A stretch of DNA of 64,000 nucleotides from Aquamicrobium sp. LC103 (lineage in GTDB: Bacteria; Pseudomonadota; Alphaproteobacteria; Rhizobiales; Rhizobiaceae). The DNA lies in assembly GCF_001014615.2 (NCBI RefSeq), contig NZ_LBCQ02000015.1:62001-126000 (forward strand), written 5' to 3'. Under the pieces are notes generated by a model that made no database searches, was not told the DNA's origin, and saw nothing but the letters and a program-made list of their open reading frames with translations. This document shows positions 52,211 to 60,484 of this stretch, piece after piece (position 1 is the first letter of the stretch; each line of letters opens with the position of its first letter). Position numbers and translations under genes: made by a program.

Positions 52211-53176
52211 ATGGGAGGTCGGCATGGCATGTCATGGAGCGCAAAACTTGCGACGGCTTTGCTACTGTTTTCCTGTAGCATTTCTCAAGCGAATGAACTC
52301 GTCATCGCTATGCCGAACTGGTTTTCAGGTAGGGCCAGCGCCAATATTCTGAAAGTGGCCTTGAAGAATGAATTTGGCCTCGAGGCGAAGGTGGCCGAGG
52401 CGGGCACGCTGACCGCCTTCGCAGGGCTGGATGCAGGCACGGTGGACATCCATCCAGAAGTCTGGCTTCCGAACCTCGACAATCTCGTGAAAAAATATGT
52501 GACGGATGCCAAGACGGTTGCACTTAGCCCGGTCGGCGTCGAGGCTTGGCAAGGCATGTGCGCGACACGCGCAGCCGCCGATGCCGGGATCAGCGATATT
52601 GCCGACCTGAACGACCCGAAAAAAACGGCTGTTCTCGATACCAATGATGATGGCCGCGGCGAAATCTGGATCGGCGCGCCAGCATGGTCTTCGACAGCTA
52701 TCGAGCGCATCCGCGCAAACAGCTATGGCTACGGCAAGACCGTAACGCTGCTCGATATGCAGGAGGACGTCGGCATGGCAGCAGTGGATGCGGCCGCGGC
52801 AACCGCCAGCCCGCTCGTCTTTGCGTGCTATGCGCCACACGCCGTTTTCAAGCTGCACGATATCGTACGTCTTTCAGAGCCGTCCTACGATCCGGCAAAG
52901 TGGAACATTCTACTGCCGTCGGAAGATCCGCTATGGGAACAGAGTTCCACCGCGGCAAGCGCCTGGGACACGGCCCGCTATCACATCGCCTATGCGACAT
53001 CGCTTCGCGACAAGCATCCCGAGGTCGTGGAATTCCTTGACCGGGTCACCTTCACACCCGAAGAAGCGACCGAGATGAGTTATGCGCTTCAGGTGGAACG
53101 CCAGGATCCCTACGACTTCGCCAAGCAATGGGTTTCAAAAAACGCGGCGCGGATCAAGGAGTGGGCCAAGCCATGA
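52211..53176 (+). CDS. Glycine betaine/choline-type ABC substrate-binding protein (orphan)
   Basis: 321 residues with signal peptide (SAKLATALLLFSCSISQA). The OpuAC/ProX-like domain is clear: IAMPNWFSGRASANIL, DIHPEVWLPN, YGYGKTVTLLDMQEDVGM, FACYAPHAVFKLHDI, with several tryptophans and aromatics that could form a cation box. No permease or ATPase for it is in the window. GGAG lies 8 bases before the ATG. The stop overlaps the transpeptidase start (ATGA). Confidence 0.82.
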   Translation: MGGRHGMSWSAKLATALLLFSCSISQANELVIAMPNWFSGRASANILKVALKNEFGLEAKVAEAGTLTAFAGLDAGTVDIHPEVWLPNLDNLVKKYVTDAKTVALSPVGVEAWQGMCATRAAADAGISDIADLNDPKKTAVLDTNDDGRGEIWIGAPAWSSTAIERIRANSYGYGKTVTLLDMQEDVGMAAVDAAAATASPLVFACYAPHAVFKLHDIVRLSEPSYDPAKWNILLPSEDPLWEQSSTAASAWDTARYHIAYATSLRDKHPEVVEFLDRVTFTPEEATEMSYALQVERQDPYDFAKQWVSKNAARIKEWAKP

Positions 53177-53850
53177 ATTTGACCGTACACCGCTGTGGGT
53201 CGATCAAGCGAATTGCTTCTTTAGCCCTTGCCGTTTCCATCGCGTTGGTAGCGCCAGCTTCTGCAAACACACAGGTCTACGACCCACAAACACGGACCTG
53301 GGTCGACTACGGCAGGACAGAGGCTTACCGCTACTACAAGAAGCACGGCCAGGTTCCCGAGGCGTTCCGCAGGCAAATCGTACGATTCCGCACGGCCGAA
53401 CAGCCCGGCACGATCATCATCGATGGTAATCAGCACTTCCTTTATCTCGTGCAACCGGGACAACAGGCGATTCGCTACGGCATCGGCGTTGGGCGCGATG
53501 GCTTCGGCTGGGCAGGCATTGTCCGAGTTGGCCGCACAGCGGAGTGGCCCACCTGGACTCCACCGGCCGAAATGGTCGCGCGTGATCCAAACGCCGCCAA
53601 ATGGGCCGGTGGCCAACCGGGCGGGCCGGACAATCCACTCGGCGCACGCGCACTTTATCTCTATGAAGGCAACCAGGACACGATCTACCGCATCCATGGC
53701 ACGCCGGAGCCATGGACGATGGGCCTTGATGTTTCCTCCGGCTGCATTCGAATGAACAATGATGACGTGATTGACCTGCATTCCCGCGTCCAGGTCGGAG
53801 CCAAGGTCATCGTGCTCATGCAGGGCGCAGCACTCTATAAGGGAGTGTGA
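53173..53850 (+). CDS. L,D-transpeptidase (YkuD family), exported
   Basis: 225 residues. Signal peptide ends near VAPASANTQ. The YkuD domain shows IDGNQHFLYLVQ, and the catalytic RIHGTPEPWTMGLDVSSGCIRM with histidine and nucleophile cysteine (SGC). These enzymes make 3-3 peptidoglycan crosslinks or attach proteins to the wall. Translationally coupled to the betaine-binding protein by a four-base overlap, an unusual pairing. Confidence 0.87.
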   Translation: MNLTVHRCGSIKRIASLALAVSIALVAPASANTQVYDPQTRTWVDYGRTEAYRYYKKHGQVPEAFRRQIVRFRTAEQPGTIIIDGNQHFLYLVQPGQQAIRYGIGVGRDGFGWAGIVRVGRTAEWPTWTPPAEMVARDPNAAKWAGGQPGGPDNPLGARALYLYEGNQDTIYRIHGTPEPWTMGLDVSSGCIRMNNDDVIDLHSRVQVGAKVIVLMQGAALYKGV

Positions 53851-53879
53851 GGTGGGACCCCACAGGGAGTAAAACTTCA

Positions 53880-54242
53880 ATGAGGAAGAAGACCGATGGG
53901 CCGGACCGGATGGGCTGCCCCGCGTTTGGTAGACAGGCGGCAATTCTATCGAGTGTGCTGTTTGTCCTGGGGCTGAGTGCATGCCAAAGCACGCCAGACC
54001 CAACACCCGAGCAAATGTCGCGCACCAAAGTGGAGACTGCTCCAGCCGATCTTCAACTCCTATGCGCCACCACGGTCGCCCAATCGGGAGGCGTCGACGA
54101 AAGCCGGGTGTTACCGGTCGGTTCGCGTAAGCTCGATGCTCGCACCTACCATGTTGACCTCAACGTCGATGGCCGATCGACAAGTTGCGTTGTCGACGAC
54201 GACGGAAAAATCCTCTCTGTCGGAGCGATCGCCGCAAGCTGA
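53880..54242 (+). CDS. Small lipoprotein, function unknown
   Basis: 120 residues. Lipobox LSAC (VLFVLGLSACQS) after a hydrophobic segment marks an outer-membrane lipoprotein. The mature part ends in a small domain with CATTVAQSGGV and DGRSTSCVVDDDGKILSVGAI. No family recognised. GGGAGT lies 9 bases before the ATG. It follows the transpeptidase by 29 bases, so a cell-envelope role is possible. Confidence 0.7.
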   Translation: MRKKTDGPDRMGCPAFGRQAAILSSVLFVLGLSACQSTPDPTPEQMSRTKVETAPADLQLLCATTVAQSGGVDESRVLPVGSRKLDARTYHVDLNVDGRSTSCVVDDDGKILSVGAIAAS

Positions 54243-54413
54243 CTTCGTGCCTGCCCCGCGAACGGGTCCGTACCCTGTTGATGATATAATAGATGAACCA
54301 TTGGTGGTTCTGGATACGGTCAGCAGAGCCACGCTGACAACGCTCCAACTCCTGAAAGGAAGCAGCCCGGCATCGCTTTTCAGGCAAGTACCGGGCGCCG
54401 GGCCCTTTAAGCA

Positions 54414-55475
54414 TTAACTCGCAGCTTCTGCCGCTGCTGGAGAGCGCATCAGCATGCCGAACAAATCGCGCGGATCGTCCGGGTCGGCGATTAGATCGAG
54501 GAATTCGAGCGCATCACCACCGACCGTCAGATCATAGACATAGCGCAGCGCCGAAAAATCCTCGATGGCGAAGCCGACCGAATCGAACAGGGTGATCTGG
54601 CGCTCGTCGCGCCGGCCGGTGGCGTGGCCTTCTATCACCTCCCACAGCTCGGTTACGGCATGGTCCTCGGGCAGCTGCTGGATTTCGCCCTCGACACGCG
54701 TCTGCGGAGGAAATTCCACGAAGATATCGGAGCGCAGCAGGATATCGCGGTGAATCTCGGTCTTGCCGGGGCAATCGCCACCCACCGCATTGATGTGCAC
54801 CCCGGAGCCGACCATGTTGTCGGTCAGGATCGTGGCATATTGCTTGTCGGCGGTGGCGGTGGTGATGATCTCTGCTCCCTCGACGGCCGCGGCCGCGGCA
54901 TCGCAGATCTCGATCGAGGCGAACCCCTGACGGGCGAGGTTGCCGGCGCATTTGCGCGACGCTGCCGGATCAATATCGTAGAGACGCAGCCTGTCGACGC
55001 CGAGCAGCGCCTTGAAGGCGAGCGCCTGAAACTCGGACTGCGCGCCGTTGCCGATGACCGCCATGGTCATTGCGCCCCTCGGCGCAAGATATTTGCCGGC
55101 AACAGCCGACATGGCGGCCGTGCGCAGGGCGGTCAGCATGGTCATTTCAGAAAGCAGCACGGGATAGCCGGTCGAGACATGGGATAGCAGGCCGAAGGCA
55201 GTCACGGTCTGGAGACCTTCGCGAGTGTTTTTCGGATGGCCGTTGACATATTTGAAACCGTAAAGCGTACCATCGCTGGTCGGCATCAGCTCAATGACAC
55301 CGTCGACACTATGCGACGCGATGCGCGGCGTCTTGTCGAAGCTCTGCCAGCGACGGAAGTCCTCCTCGATATAGCCGGCCAGCTCCGTGAGGAAGCGCTC
55401 TATGCCCACCGAATGCACAAGCCGCATCATGCGGTCGACACTCACAAACGGCACGACATTCAGTTGCTTGTCCAT
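54414..55475 (-). CDS. ocd: Ornithine cyclodeaminase
   Basis: 353 residues of the OCD/mu-crystallin family. VIELMPTSDGTLYGFKYVNGHP, RTAAMSAVAGKYLAPRGA, the Rossmann MAVIGNGAQSEFQALAF, and INAVGGDCPGKTEI with the catalytic aspartate region. It converts ornithine to proline plus ammonia. The start abuts the arginase stop (TGAATG), so the two form the arginine-to-proline route arginase then OCD. Confidence 0.9.
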   Translation of the reverse strand: MDKQLNVVPFVSVDRMMRLVHSVGIERFLTELAGYIEEDFRRWQSFDKTPRIASHSVDGVIELMPTSDGTLYGFKYVNGHPKNTREGLQTVTAFGLLSHVSTGYPVLLSEMTMLTALRTAAMSAVAGKYLAPRGAMTMAVIGNGAQSEFQALAFKALLGVDRLRLYDIDPAASRKCAGNLARQGFASIEICDAAAAAVEGAEIITTATADKQYATILTDNMVGSGVHINAVGGDCPGKTEIHRDILLRSDIFVEFPPQTRVEGEIQQLPEDHAVTELWEVIEGHATGRRDERQITLFDSVGFAIEDFSALRYVYDLTVGGDALEFLDLIADPDDPRDLFGMLMRSPAAAEAAS

Positions 55476-56393
55476 TCAGGCTGCCCTCTTCTTTCCTATT
55501 ATCGTCTTTCCGAGCAGGCTGCCCACCAGTTCTATGGCGAGACCGGCCGTGCGGCCACGTTCATCAAGCGTGGGATTGAGTTCGACCACGTCCAGACTCG
55601 TGACCAGCCCGCTTTCGTAAAGCATCTCCATTGCCAGATGAGCCTCGCGGAAGGTGACGCCGCCCTGAACCGGTGTGCCGACGCCCGGAGCCAGCTGCGG
55701 ATCAAGGAAATCGACATCGAAGGAGACATGCAGCAACCCGTTCGCCGCGCGCACCTCATCGAGGAAGGTTTCCAGCAAAGGGCCGATGCCCTTGCGATCG
55801 ATGGCGCTCATGTCGTGGACGCGCACCGGCGAGGTGGCCAGCGCCTCGCGCTCGGCCTTGTCAACGCTGCGCAGGCCGAGAATACAAACGCGCTCCTGTG
55901 ACAGCGGAGCGGCCAGCGGCGGGAAATAGCCTTCGAAGTCCGGCAGGCCGCACAGATAGGCCAGCGGCACGCCATGCAAGTTACCGCTGGTGGTGCTGTC
56001 CAGCGTGTGGAAGTCGGAATGGGCATCCATCCACAGCACGAAGAGTGGCCGGTCCTGCTCGGCGGCGCGGCGGGAAAGGCCCGACACCGAGCCTGCCGAG
56101 ATGCTATGGTCGCCGCCGAGGAAGATAGGGAACCCGTCGGCGCTTGCCGCATAGGCCATTTCCGCAGTCGCCTCGATCCAGGCGCTGACCTGCGACAGGA
56201 ACCTCAAATGGTTGCGATGGACAGGCATGGCGCGCGGCTGCGGCGCTGGAACGGCGCCCAGATCGACGACTTCATGGCCGAGCTCGCGTAGCGCTGCGGC
56301 CAGCCCGGCGCCTTTCAGCGCCTCGGGACCGAGCGCACACCCCGGAACGGGCTGTCCCTGTTCGACCGGTACGGAAATCAGCTTGCAGTTCAT
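55476..56393 (-). CDS. Arginase
   Basis: 305 residues. All manganese motifs are intact: FLGGDHS, WMDAHSDFHT, and SFDVDFLDP, then VVELNP. It splits arginine into ornithine and urea. Start 56393 gives the normal N-terminus (MNCKLISVPVEQGQPVPGC); the frame is open far upstream but that stretch overlaps the Lrp gene. The gap to the divergent Lrp-type regulator holds the promoter. Confidence 0.9.
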   Translation of the reverse strand: MNCKLISVPVEQGQPVPGCALGPEALKGAGLAAALRELGHEVVDLGAVPAPQPRAMPVHRNHLRFLSQVSAWIEATAEMAYAASADGFPIFLGGDHSISAGSVSGLSRRAAEQDRPLFVLWMDAHSDFHTLDSTTSGNLHGVPLAYLCGLPDFEGYFPPLAAPLSQERVCILGLRSVDKAEREALATSPVRVHDMSAIDRKGIGPLLETFLDEVRAANGLLHVSFDVDFLDPQLAPGVGTPVQGGVTFREAHLAMEMLYESGLVTSLDVVELNPTLDERGRTAGLAIELVGSLLGKTIIGKKRAA

Positions 56394-56519
56394 GGCCGCC
56401 CTCGTTGTCATCCATTCAAGAAGACCCATTTTTCGCGGCACTTGGAAGTAGCCAGATTGCCTAATCTGGTCAGAAGACTTACCATTATGGAAAGGCTTAT
56501 TGACCGAAATGGACAGAAA

Positions 56520-56957
56520 ATGGACGCAGTCGACCAGCGCCTCATCACCATATTGCGTCACGACGGACGGAGCAGTCTTTCCAATCTGGCGACAGAACTC
56601 GGTCTGACCCGCGCCACCGTTCGCGCGCGGCTGGAGCGCCTGAAGAACAGCGGCGAGATCATCGGCTTTACCGTCATCCTGCGTTCCGATGCCATTGACC
56701 TGCCGGTGCGCGGCATCATGATGATCGAGATTGGCGGCCGCAGCGCCGATGCCGTCATCAAGGCGCTTAACGGATATTCGGAAGTAAGCGCCATCCACAC
56801 AACCAACGGCAAATGGGATCTGGTGGTGGAGCTCGGAACATCCGACCTGATCGAATTCGACCAAGTGTTGCGGCGTATCCGGCTGATCCCCGGCATCACC
56901 AACTCCGAAACCAGCCTGCTGCTGGCCACGCCGCGCAGCGTCAAGGCAAGGCTTTAG
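56520..56957 (+). CDS. Lrp/AsnC-family regulator
   Basis: About 145 residues. The N-terminal HTH (MDAVDQRLITILRHDGRSSLSNLATELGLTRATVRARLERLKNSG) and the C-terminal RAM ligand domain (GRSADAVIKALNGYSEVSAIHTTNGKWDLVVEL) are complete. ATG 56520 gives the canonical family start; an in-frame ATG at 56487 is possible. Divergent from arginase, so it probably activates arginine use in response to arginine or ornithine, as in Agrobacterium-type systems (inference). Confidence 0.85.
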   Translation: MDAVDQRLITILRHDGRSSLSNLATELGLTRATVRARLERLKNSGEIIGFTVILRSDAIDLPVRGIMMIEIGGRSADAVIKALNGYSEVSAIHTTNGKWDLVVELGTSDLIEFDQVLRRIRLIPGITNSETSLLLATPRSVKARL

Positions 56958-57265
56958 ACCCTTGCCGTGTATGTCTGGCTTTCTCCCTGAAAGTTCGCCC
57001 GGTTCGAGCGTAGGAGTTTCGGCTATTCAGTCCTGCCCTATATATGATCCAGGGCTAGGCAATTTTTCGAACACGGCTGGCTTGTTCGACGAATGCCTTC
57101 GGGGCCAAGTCCAGAGGGCACTGTGGGGCTGTCTTCGTTGTAAATGGCACCAACATCATTCGTTCGTCGATCAGGCCACCACCTTTCTTCGACAGCTTGC
57201 CTAGGTTCCGCCAATCGATACCGCTGAGCCCAAGCTCGTGCCGGACCGCCGGTGCATCGGTGTCT

Positions 57266-57358
57266 CCCGTTCTCCATGACGTCGCGCGGCCGGAACTGGA
57301 AGCGGGTTCGGTGCGCGTCGCATTGAAGGCGGCGTCGCTCAACCATCGCGAGTTGTGA
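57266..57358 (+). pseudogene. Remnant of a medium-chain alcohol dehydrogenase N-terminus
   Basis: Translates to VLHDVARPELEAGSVRVALK-AASLNHREL then a stop, which is the characteristic start of quinone-oxidoreductase/MDR proteins (PGPGEVLVRVKAASLNHRD). Only ~30 residues remain. The rest of the 56958-57556 gap shows nothing that I can identify. Confidence 0.45.
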
Positions 57359-57556
57359 CAACCAGCAGATTTATCGGGCAATGCATCGGGCGCGTCACGT
57401 CAAGGCGGTGAGATCGCCAGCCCACTAGGAACTAGCGCTCGCTTCAGTGGCATGAGAGCATCGCCCCCTCCCCAAAAATGGAAGAGCACCGCGATCACGG
57501 CGCTGGCCTCGATACGTCCATTCTTCTTCATGTCCCTGTCACAGAGACTCGTTATT

Positions 57557-57574
57557 GAATGAGTCATTCGAATG
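57557..57574. promoter_or_regulatory. PhnF operator
   Basis: GAATGAGTCATTC (57557-57569) is a perfect palindrome and overlaps a second one, CATTCGAATG (57565-57574), 15-31 bases before the regulator start. An earlier in-frame ATG (57559) lies within the operator, which argues for the downstream start. Autoregulation by the GntR/HutC-type PhnF is inferred. Confidence 0.5.
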
Positions 57575-57588
57575 AATCCGAGGGCACT

Positions 57589-58338
57589 ATGGGCCTCCAG
57601 CAATGGCAGATGATCCGCGACCGGATCGCAGACGATATAGCCGCCGGTGAGCTGGCTCCCGGCGCGCGCCTTCCGACGGAAACGAAACTTTGCCAGCTTT
57701 TCGGCGCGGGGCGGCATTCCGTCCGGCGCGCGGTGTCAGCGCTCGCGATCGAAGGCAAGCTCCGGGTCGAGCAGGGCCGTGGCACCTTCGTCGAGGATGC
57801 GCCCCTCATCGACTATCATATCGGCCGTCGAGCCCGCTTCCGTCAGAACCTCCGCTCGCAAGGCGTGGTCCCCGCGGGCGAGGTCATTTCCGCACAGGTG
57901 ATGCCGGCGTCCACGCGCGTCGCGCGCGCACTTCAACTGAACGAAGGCGATCCCGTGCTGCGGATACTGACACGCGGTTTCGCCGATAGTGTCCCGATCA
58001 GCATCGGCCTTTCCTTCCACTCCGTCGCACGGTTTCCAGACATGGCGGCGCAGCGTCAAGCGGGCCGGCATGTAACGGAAATCTATCGCGACGCCGGTAT
58101 CGGCGACTATTTCCGCAAATCAACAACCGTTTTCGCGCGGCGCGCCGAGCCCGAGGAGGCCGAACTCCTCTCCCAGCACCCGGACCAGCCCGTGCTGGTG
58201 GTGCGCAAGACGGACGTGGACTCTCAAGACCTGCCCATCGCCTATTCCGAAGGAATCTGGGCGGCCGACCGAGTGCGCTTCACATTCGATGTGGATCCCG
58301 TCACGGCCGCCGGATTCGATCCGCCGAACCAAGCATAA
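57589..58338 (+). CDS. phnF: GntR/HutC-family regulator PhnF
   Basis: 249 residues from the ATG at 57589 (GAGGG four bases upstream). HTH: IADDIAAGELAPGARLPTETKLCQLFGAGRHSVRRAVSALAIEGKLR. UTRA domain: LNEGDPVLRILTRGFADSVPISIGLSFHSVARFPDM and later VLVVRKTDVDSQDLPIAYSEGIWAADRVRFTFD. It lies 54 bases before phnG and is the expected repressor of the C-P lyase operon. Confidence 0.88.
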   Translation: MGLQQWQMIRDRIADDIAAGELAPGARLPTETKLCQLFGAGRHSVRRAVSALAIEGKLRVEQGRGTFVEDAPLIDYHIGRRARFRQNLRSQGVVPAGEVISAQVMPASTRVARALQLNEGDPVLRILTRGFADSVPISIGLSFHSVARFPDMAAQRQAGRHVTEIYRDAGIGDYFRKSTTVFARRAEPEEAELLSQHPDQPVLVVRKTDVDSQDLPIAYSEGIWAADRVRFTFDVDPVTAAGFDPPNQA

Positions 58339-58392
58339 CCGAAAAAGGCGGTACGCCAGCATGGGCGATCCGCCAGGCAAAAGAGGACGACA

Positions 58393-58845
58393 ATGTCTGA
58401 ACGAGTGAGGGCTCCCGGAGACGGGGGCATGACGGAGCACGCGCATCTTTTGGGCATATTGGCCCGCGCCAGGCCCGAAGGACTGAAGGCGCTGGCCGAA
58501 CGGTTGCTGCCCAACCTCGGCGTGATCGAGGTACTCCAAAGCCGGACCGGGCTCGTGATGCTGCCCATGCGCGACACGGTGAAGGGCACGGATTTCCATC
58601 TGGGCGAAGTGCTCGTGGCGGAGGCTCACATTCGAGCTCCTTCCGGCGAGGAAGGCTACGGAATGATCGTCGGCCGCGATCTCGATCGGGCAATGGCCAT
58701 GGCCGTGGTGGACCTGACGGTAGCGGTCGATCTTTCTCCCACCGTCGCGGAATTCGTCGAGCGCGAAGCCGCCCATCTGGCAGCGATGGACCGGGAAACC
58801 TTGCGCGCCGTCGAGGCGACCCGCGTCAAAATGGAGACTTTCTGA
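58393..58845 (+). CDS. phnG: C-P lyase subunit PhnG
   Basis: 150 residues, the same length as E. coli PhnG. FHLGEVLVAEAHIRAPSGEEGYGMIVGRDLDRAMAMAVVD corresponds to the family core; identity elsewhere looks low, so it belongs to a divergent branch. PhnG is part of the PhnG2H2I2J2 core complex that attaches phosphonate to ATP. AGAGGAC precedes the start; the stop overlaps phnH by one base (TGATG). Confidence 0.85.
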   Translation: MSERVRAPGDGGMTEHAHLLGILARARPEGLKALAERLLPNLGVIEVLQSRTGLVMLPMRDTVKGTDFHLGEVLVAEAHIRAPSGEEGYGMIVGRDLDRAMAMAVVDLTVAVDLSPTVAEFVEREAAHLAAMDRETLRAVEATRVKMETF

Positions 58846-59381
58846 TGGAGATGATCGTCCCGCCCCGGCCGGATGCTGGCGAAACACGCGACAATCAAAC
58901 TTTCGAGGCGCTGATGTGGGCAATGTCCCGGCCTGGCAAAGTATACGAGATAGCGGAACCCGGCCTGCTGTCAGTCGCGATGACACTCGTGGACATTGAA
59001 ATGCAAGTCTATTGCGACGACTCCGCGCTCGCCGAGGCGATCTCGCGGACCGGTGCCTGCAAGGCGGCGGCGGACGAAGCTGGATATCTCTTCGTGGCGG
59101 GCGACCCGATGCCCGCGATCAGGACAGCGGACCCGGGCACCGCGCTCTATCCCGACAATGGCGCGACGATCGTGATTGCAGCTTCCATCTCCGGCGGCCC
59201 CCGGCTGCAGCTCACCGGACCCGGCATCATGACGACCATCGAGGCGAGCCCGGATCTGCCGCTTGCGTTCTGGGTCGAGCGTGCCCGCCGTTCGGCCTAT
59301 CCGGCGGGACTGGATCTGATCATCGTGGAGGAACGCCGCGTTATCGCGCTGCCGCGCTCCACTCAAGTGGAGGTGCTCTGA
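58845..59381 (+). CDS. phnH: C-P lyase subunit PhnH
   Basis: 178 residues. FEALMWAMSRPGKVYEI, ATIVIAASISGGPRLQLTGPGI and GLDLIIVEERRVIALPRSTQVEV follow the PhnH pattern. PhnH is a structural subunit of the core complex. Overlaps phnG and phnI by one base each, so translation is coupled. Confidence 0.87.
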   Translation: MEMIVPPRPDAGETRDNQTFEALMWAMSRPGKVYEIAEPGLLSVAMTLVDIEMQVYCDDSALAEAISRTGACKAAADEAGYLFVAGDPMPAIRTADPGTALYPDNGATIVIAASISGGPRLQLTGPGIMTTIEASPDLPLAFWVERARRSAYPAGLDLIIVEERRVIALPRSTQVEVL

Positions 59382-60484
59382 TGGCTTACGTTGCAACGAG
59401 AGGCGGCGAGAGCGCGATCGTCCAGTCCGAACGGCTCTACCGCGCAGGTCTTGGCGCCATCGACGCCGATCGCGTGGCGGAAGTCGGCAGCGCGCTGCCA
59501 TGGCTGGTGGACCGGGTGATGGGCGAGGCGTCTCTCTACGAACCGGAGAGCGCCGCGCTGGCGCTGGCGCAAACTGGCGGCGATCTCTACGAAACCGTGC
59601 TGTTGCTGCGCGCATGGCGTACGACGCAGCCGCGTCTGGCCATAGCCGAACCGGTCCTGCAGGAAAACCTCTTCACCCACCGCCGCATCTCCGCGGCCTT
59701 CAAGGATATCCCGGGCGGTCAGATTCTGGGGCCTACGCTCGATTATTCCCACCGCATCCTCGCAACTTCGGTGCTGGAGGGAAATCCCTTCATGCCCGAA
59801 CCCGTCGCGCCAGCCGACGAGCCCGCACCGGCACGCCAACCGAGCCTTGCCGCCTGGCAGAAGGCCCAGGGGCTTGTGGCCGACCCGCCCCGGGAAGAAG
59901 TTGCGCCTAAGGACATCCCGGATCTCACGCGGGAGGCACTGTTGTTCCCCGCGCCCCGCGCGCATGTGCTGCAAAGTCTTGCCCGTGCCGATACCGGCGG
60001 CGTGCTCACCCTCGGCTATTCGGCGATGCGCGGCTACGGCAATGCCCACCCGACGGTGAACGAGCTGCGGCTGGCGGAGGCGGAAGTCTGTGTCAGGCAT
60101 CCGCGCGGCACGGTATTTTCTGCCGGTCGCGTGAAAGTCAGCCAGGCCGAGGTCGCCGCCAAGGAGGCCGAAGGTATTCGGCTTGGTTTCGCCGCGACGC
60201 TCGGGTGGAACGAGATCAAGGTGATTTCCGCGGCCACGCTCGATCTCAACGCGCCGGGTGCTGCCAAGGGTTCACCGGTCGAGGAGGAGTTCGTGCTCTA
60301 CCACACCGAGCCGGTGGAAGCGTCAGGCTTCTGCATCCACTTCAAGCTGCCGCATTACGTGACCTTCCAGTCCTCGCTCGACGCCATCCGCAACGCGAAG
60401 ACGAAGGATGCAGTACCCGCGAAACCCACTCCCACAGCGGCCAAGACAAAAACACGCGAACTCGAAAAGGAACCGGCCGAATGA
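59381..60484 (+). CDS. phnI: C-P lyase subunit PhnI
   Basis: 367 residues. YVATRGGESAI, RRISAAFKDIPGGQILGPTLDYSHRIL and the C-terminal FKLPHYVTFQ are the PhnI landmarks; the two histidines near the end (IHFKLPHY) match those of the metal site shared with PhnJ in the core complex. PhnI has nucleosidase activity that swaps adenine for the phosphonate. A charged tail of ~35 residues rich in Lys/Pro/Ala extends beyond the usual end. Overlaps phnJ by four bases. Confidence 0.88.
   Translation: MAYVATRGGESAIVQSERLYRAGLGAIDADRVAEVGSALPWLVDRVMGEASLYEPESAALALAQTGGDLYETVLLLRAWRTTQPRLAIAEPVLQENLFTHRRISAAFKDIPGGQILGPTLDYSHRILATSVLEGNPFMPEPVAPADEPAPARQPSLAAWQKAQGLVADPPREEVAPKDIPDLTREALLFPAPRAHVLQSLARADTGGVLTLGYSAMRGYGNAHPTVNELRLAEAEVCVRHPRGTVFSAGRVKVSQAEVAAKEAEGIRLGFAATLGWNEIKVISAATLDLNAPGAAKGSPVEEEFVLYHTEPVEASGFCIHFKLPHYVTFQSSLDAIRNAKTKDAVPAKPTPTAAKTKTRELEKEPAE

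Noticed and set aside
54243-54413. GC-rich GGGCGCCGGGCCC region between convergent genes as a terminator
   Set aside because: No stable stem with clear arms and no T-run could be drawn.
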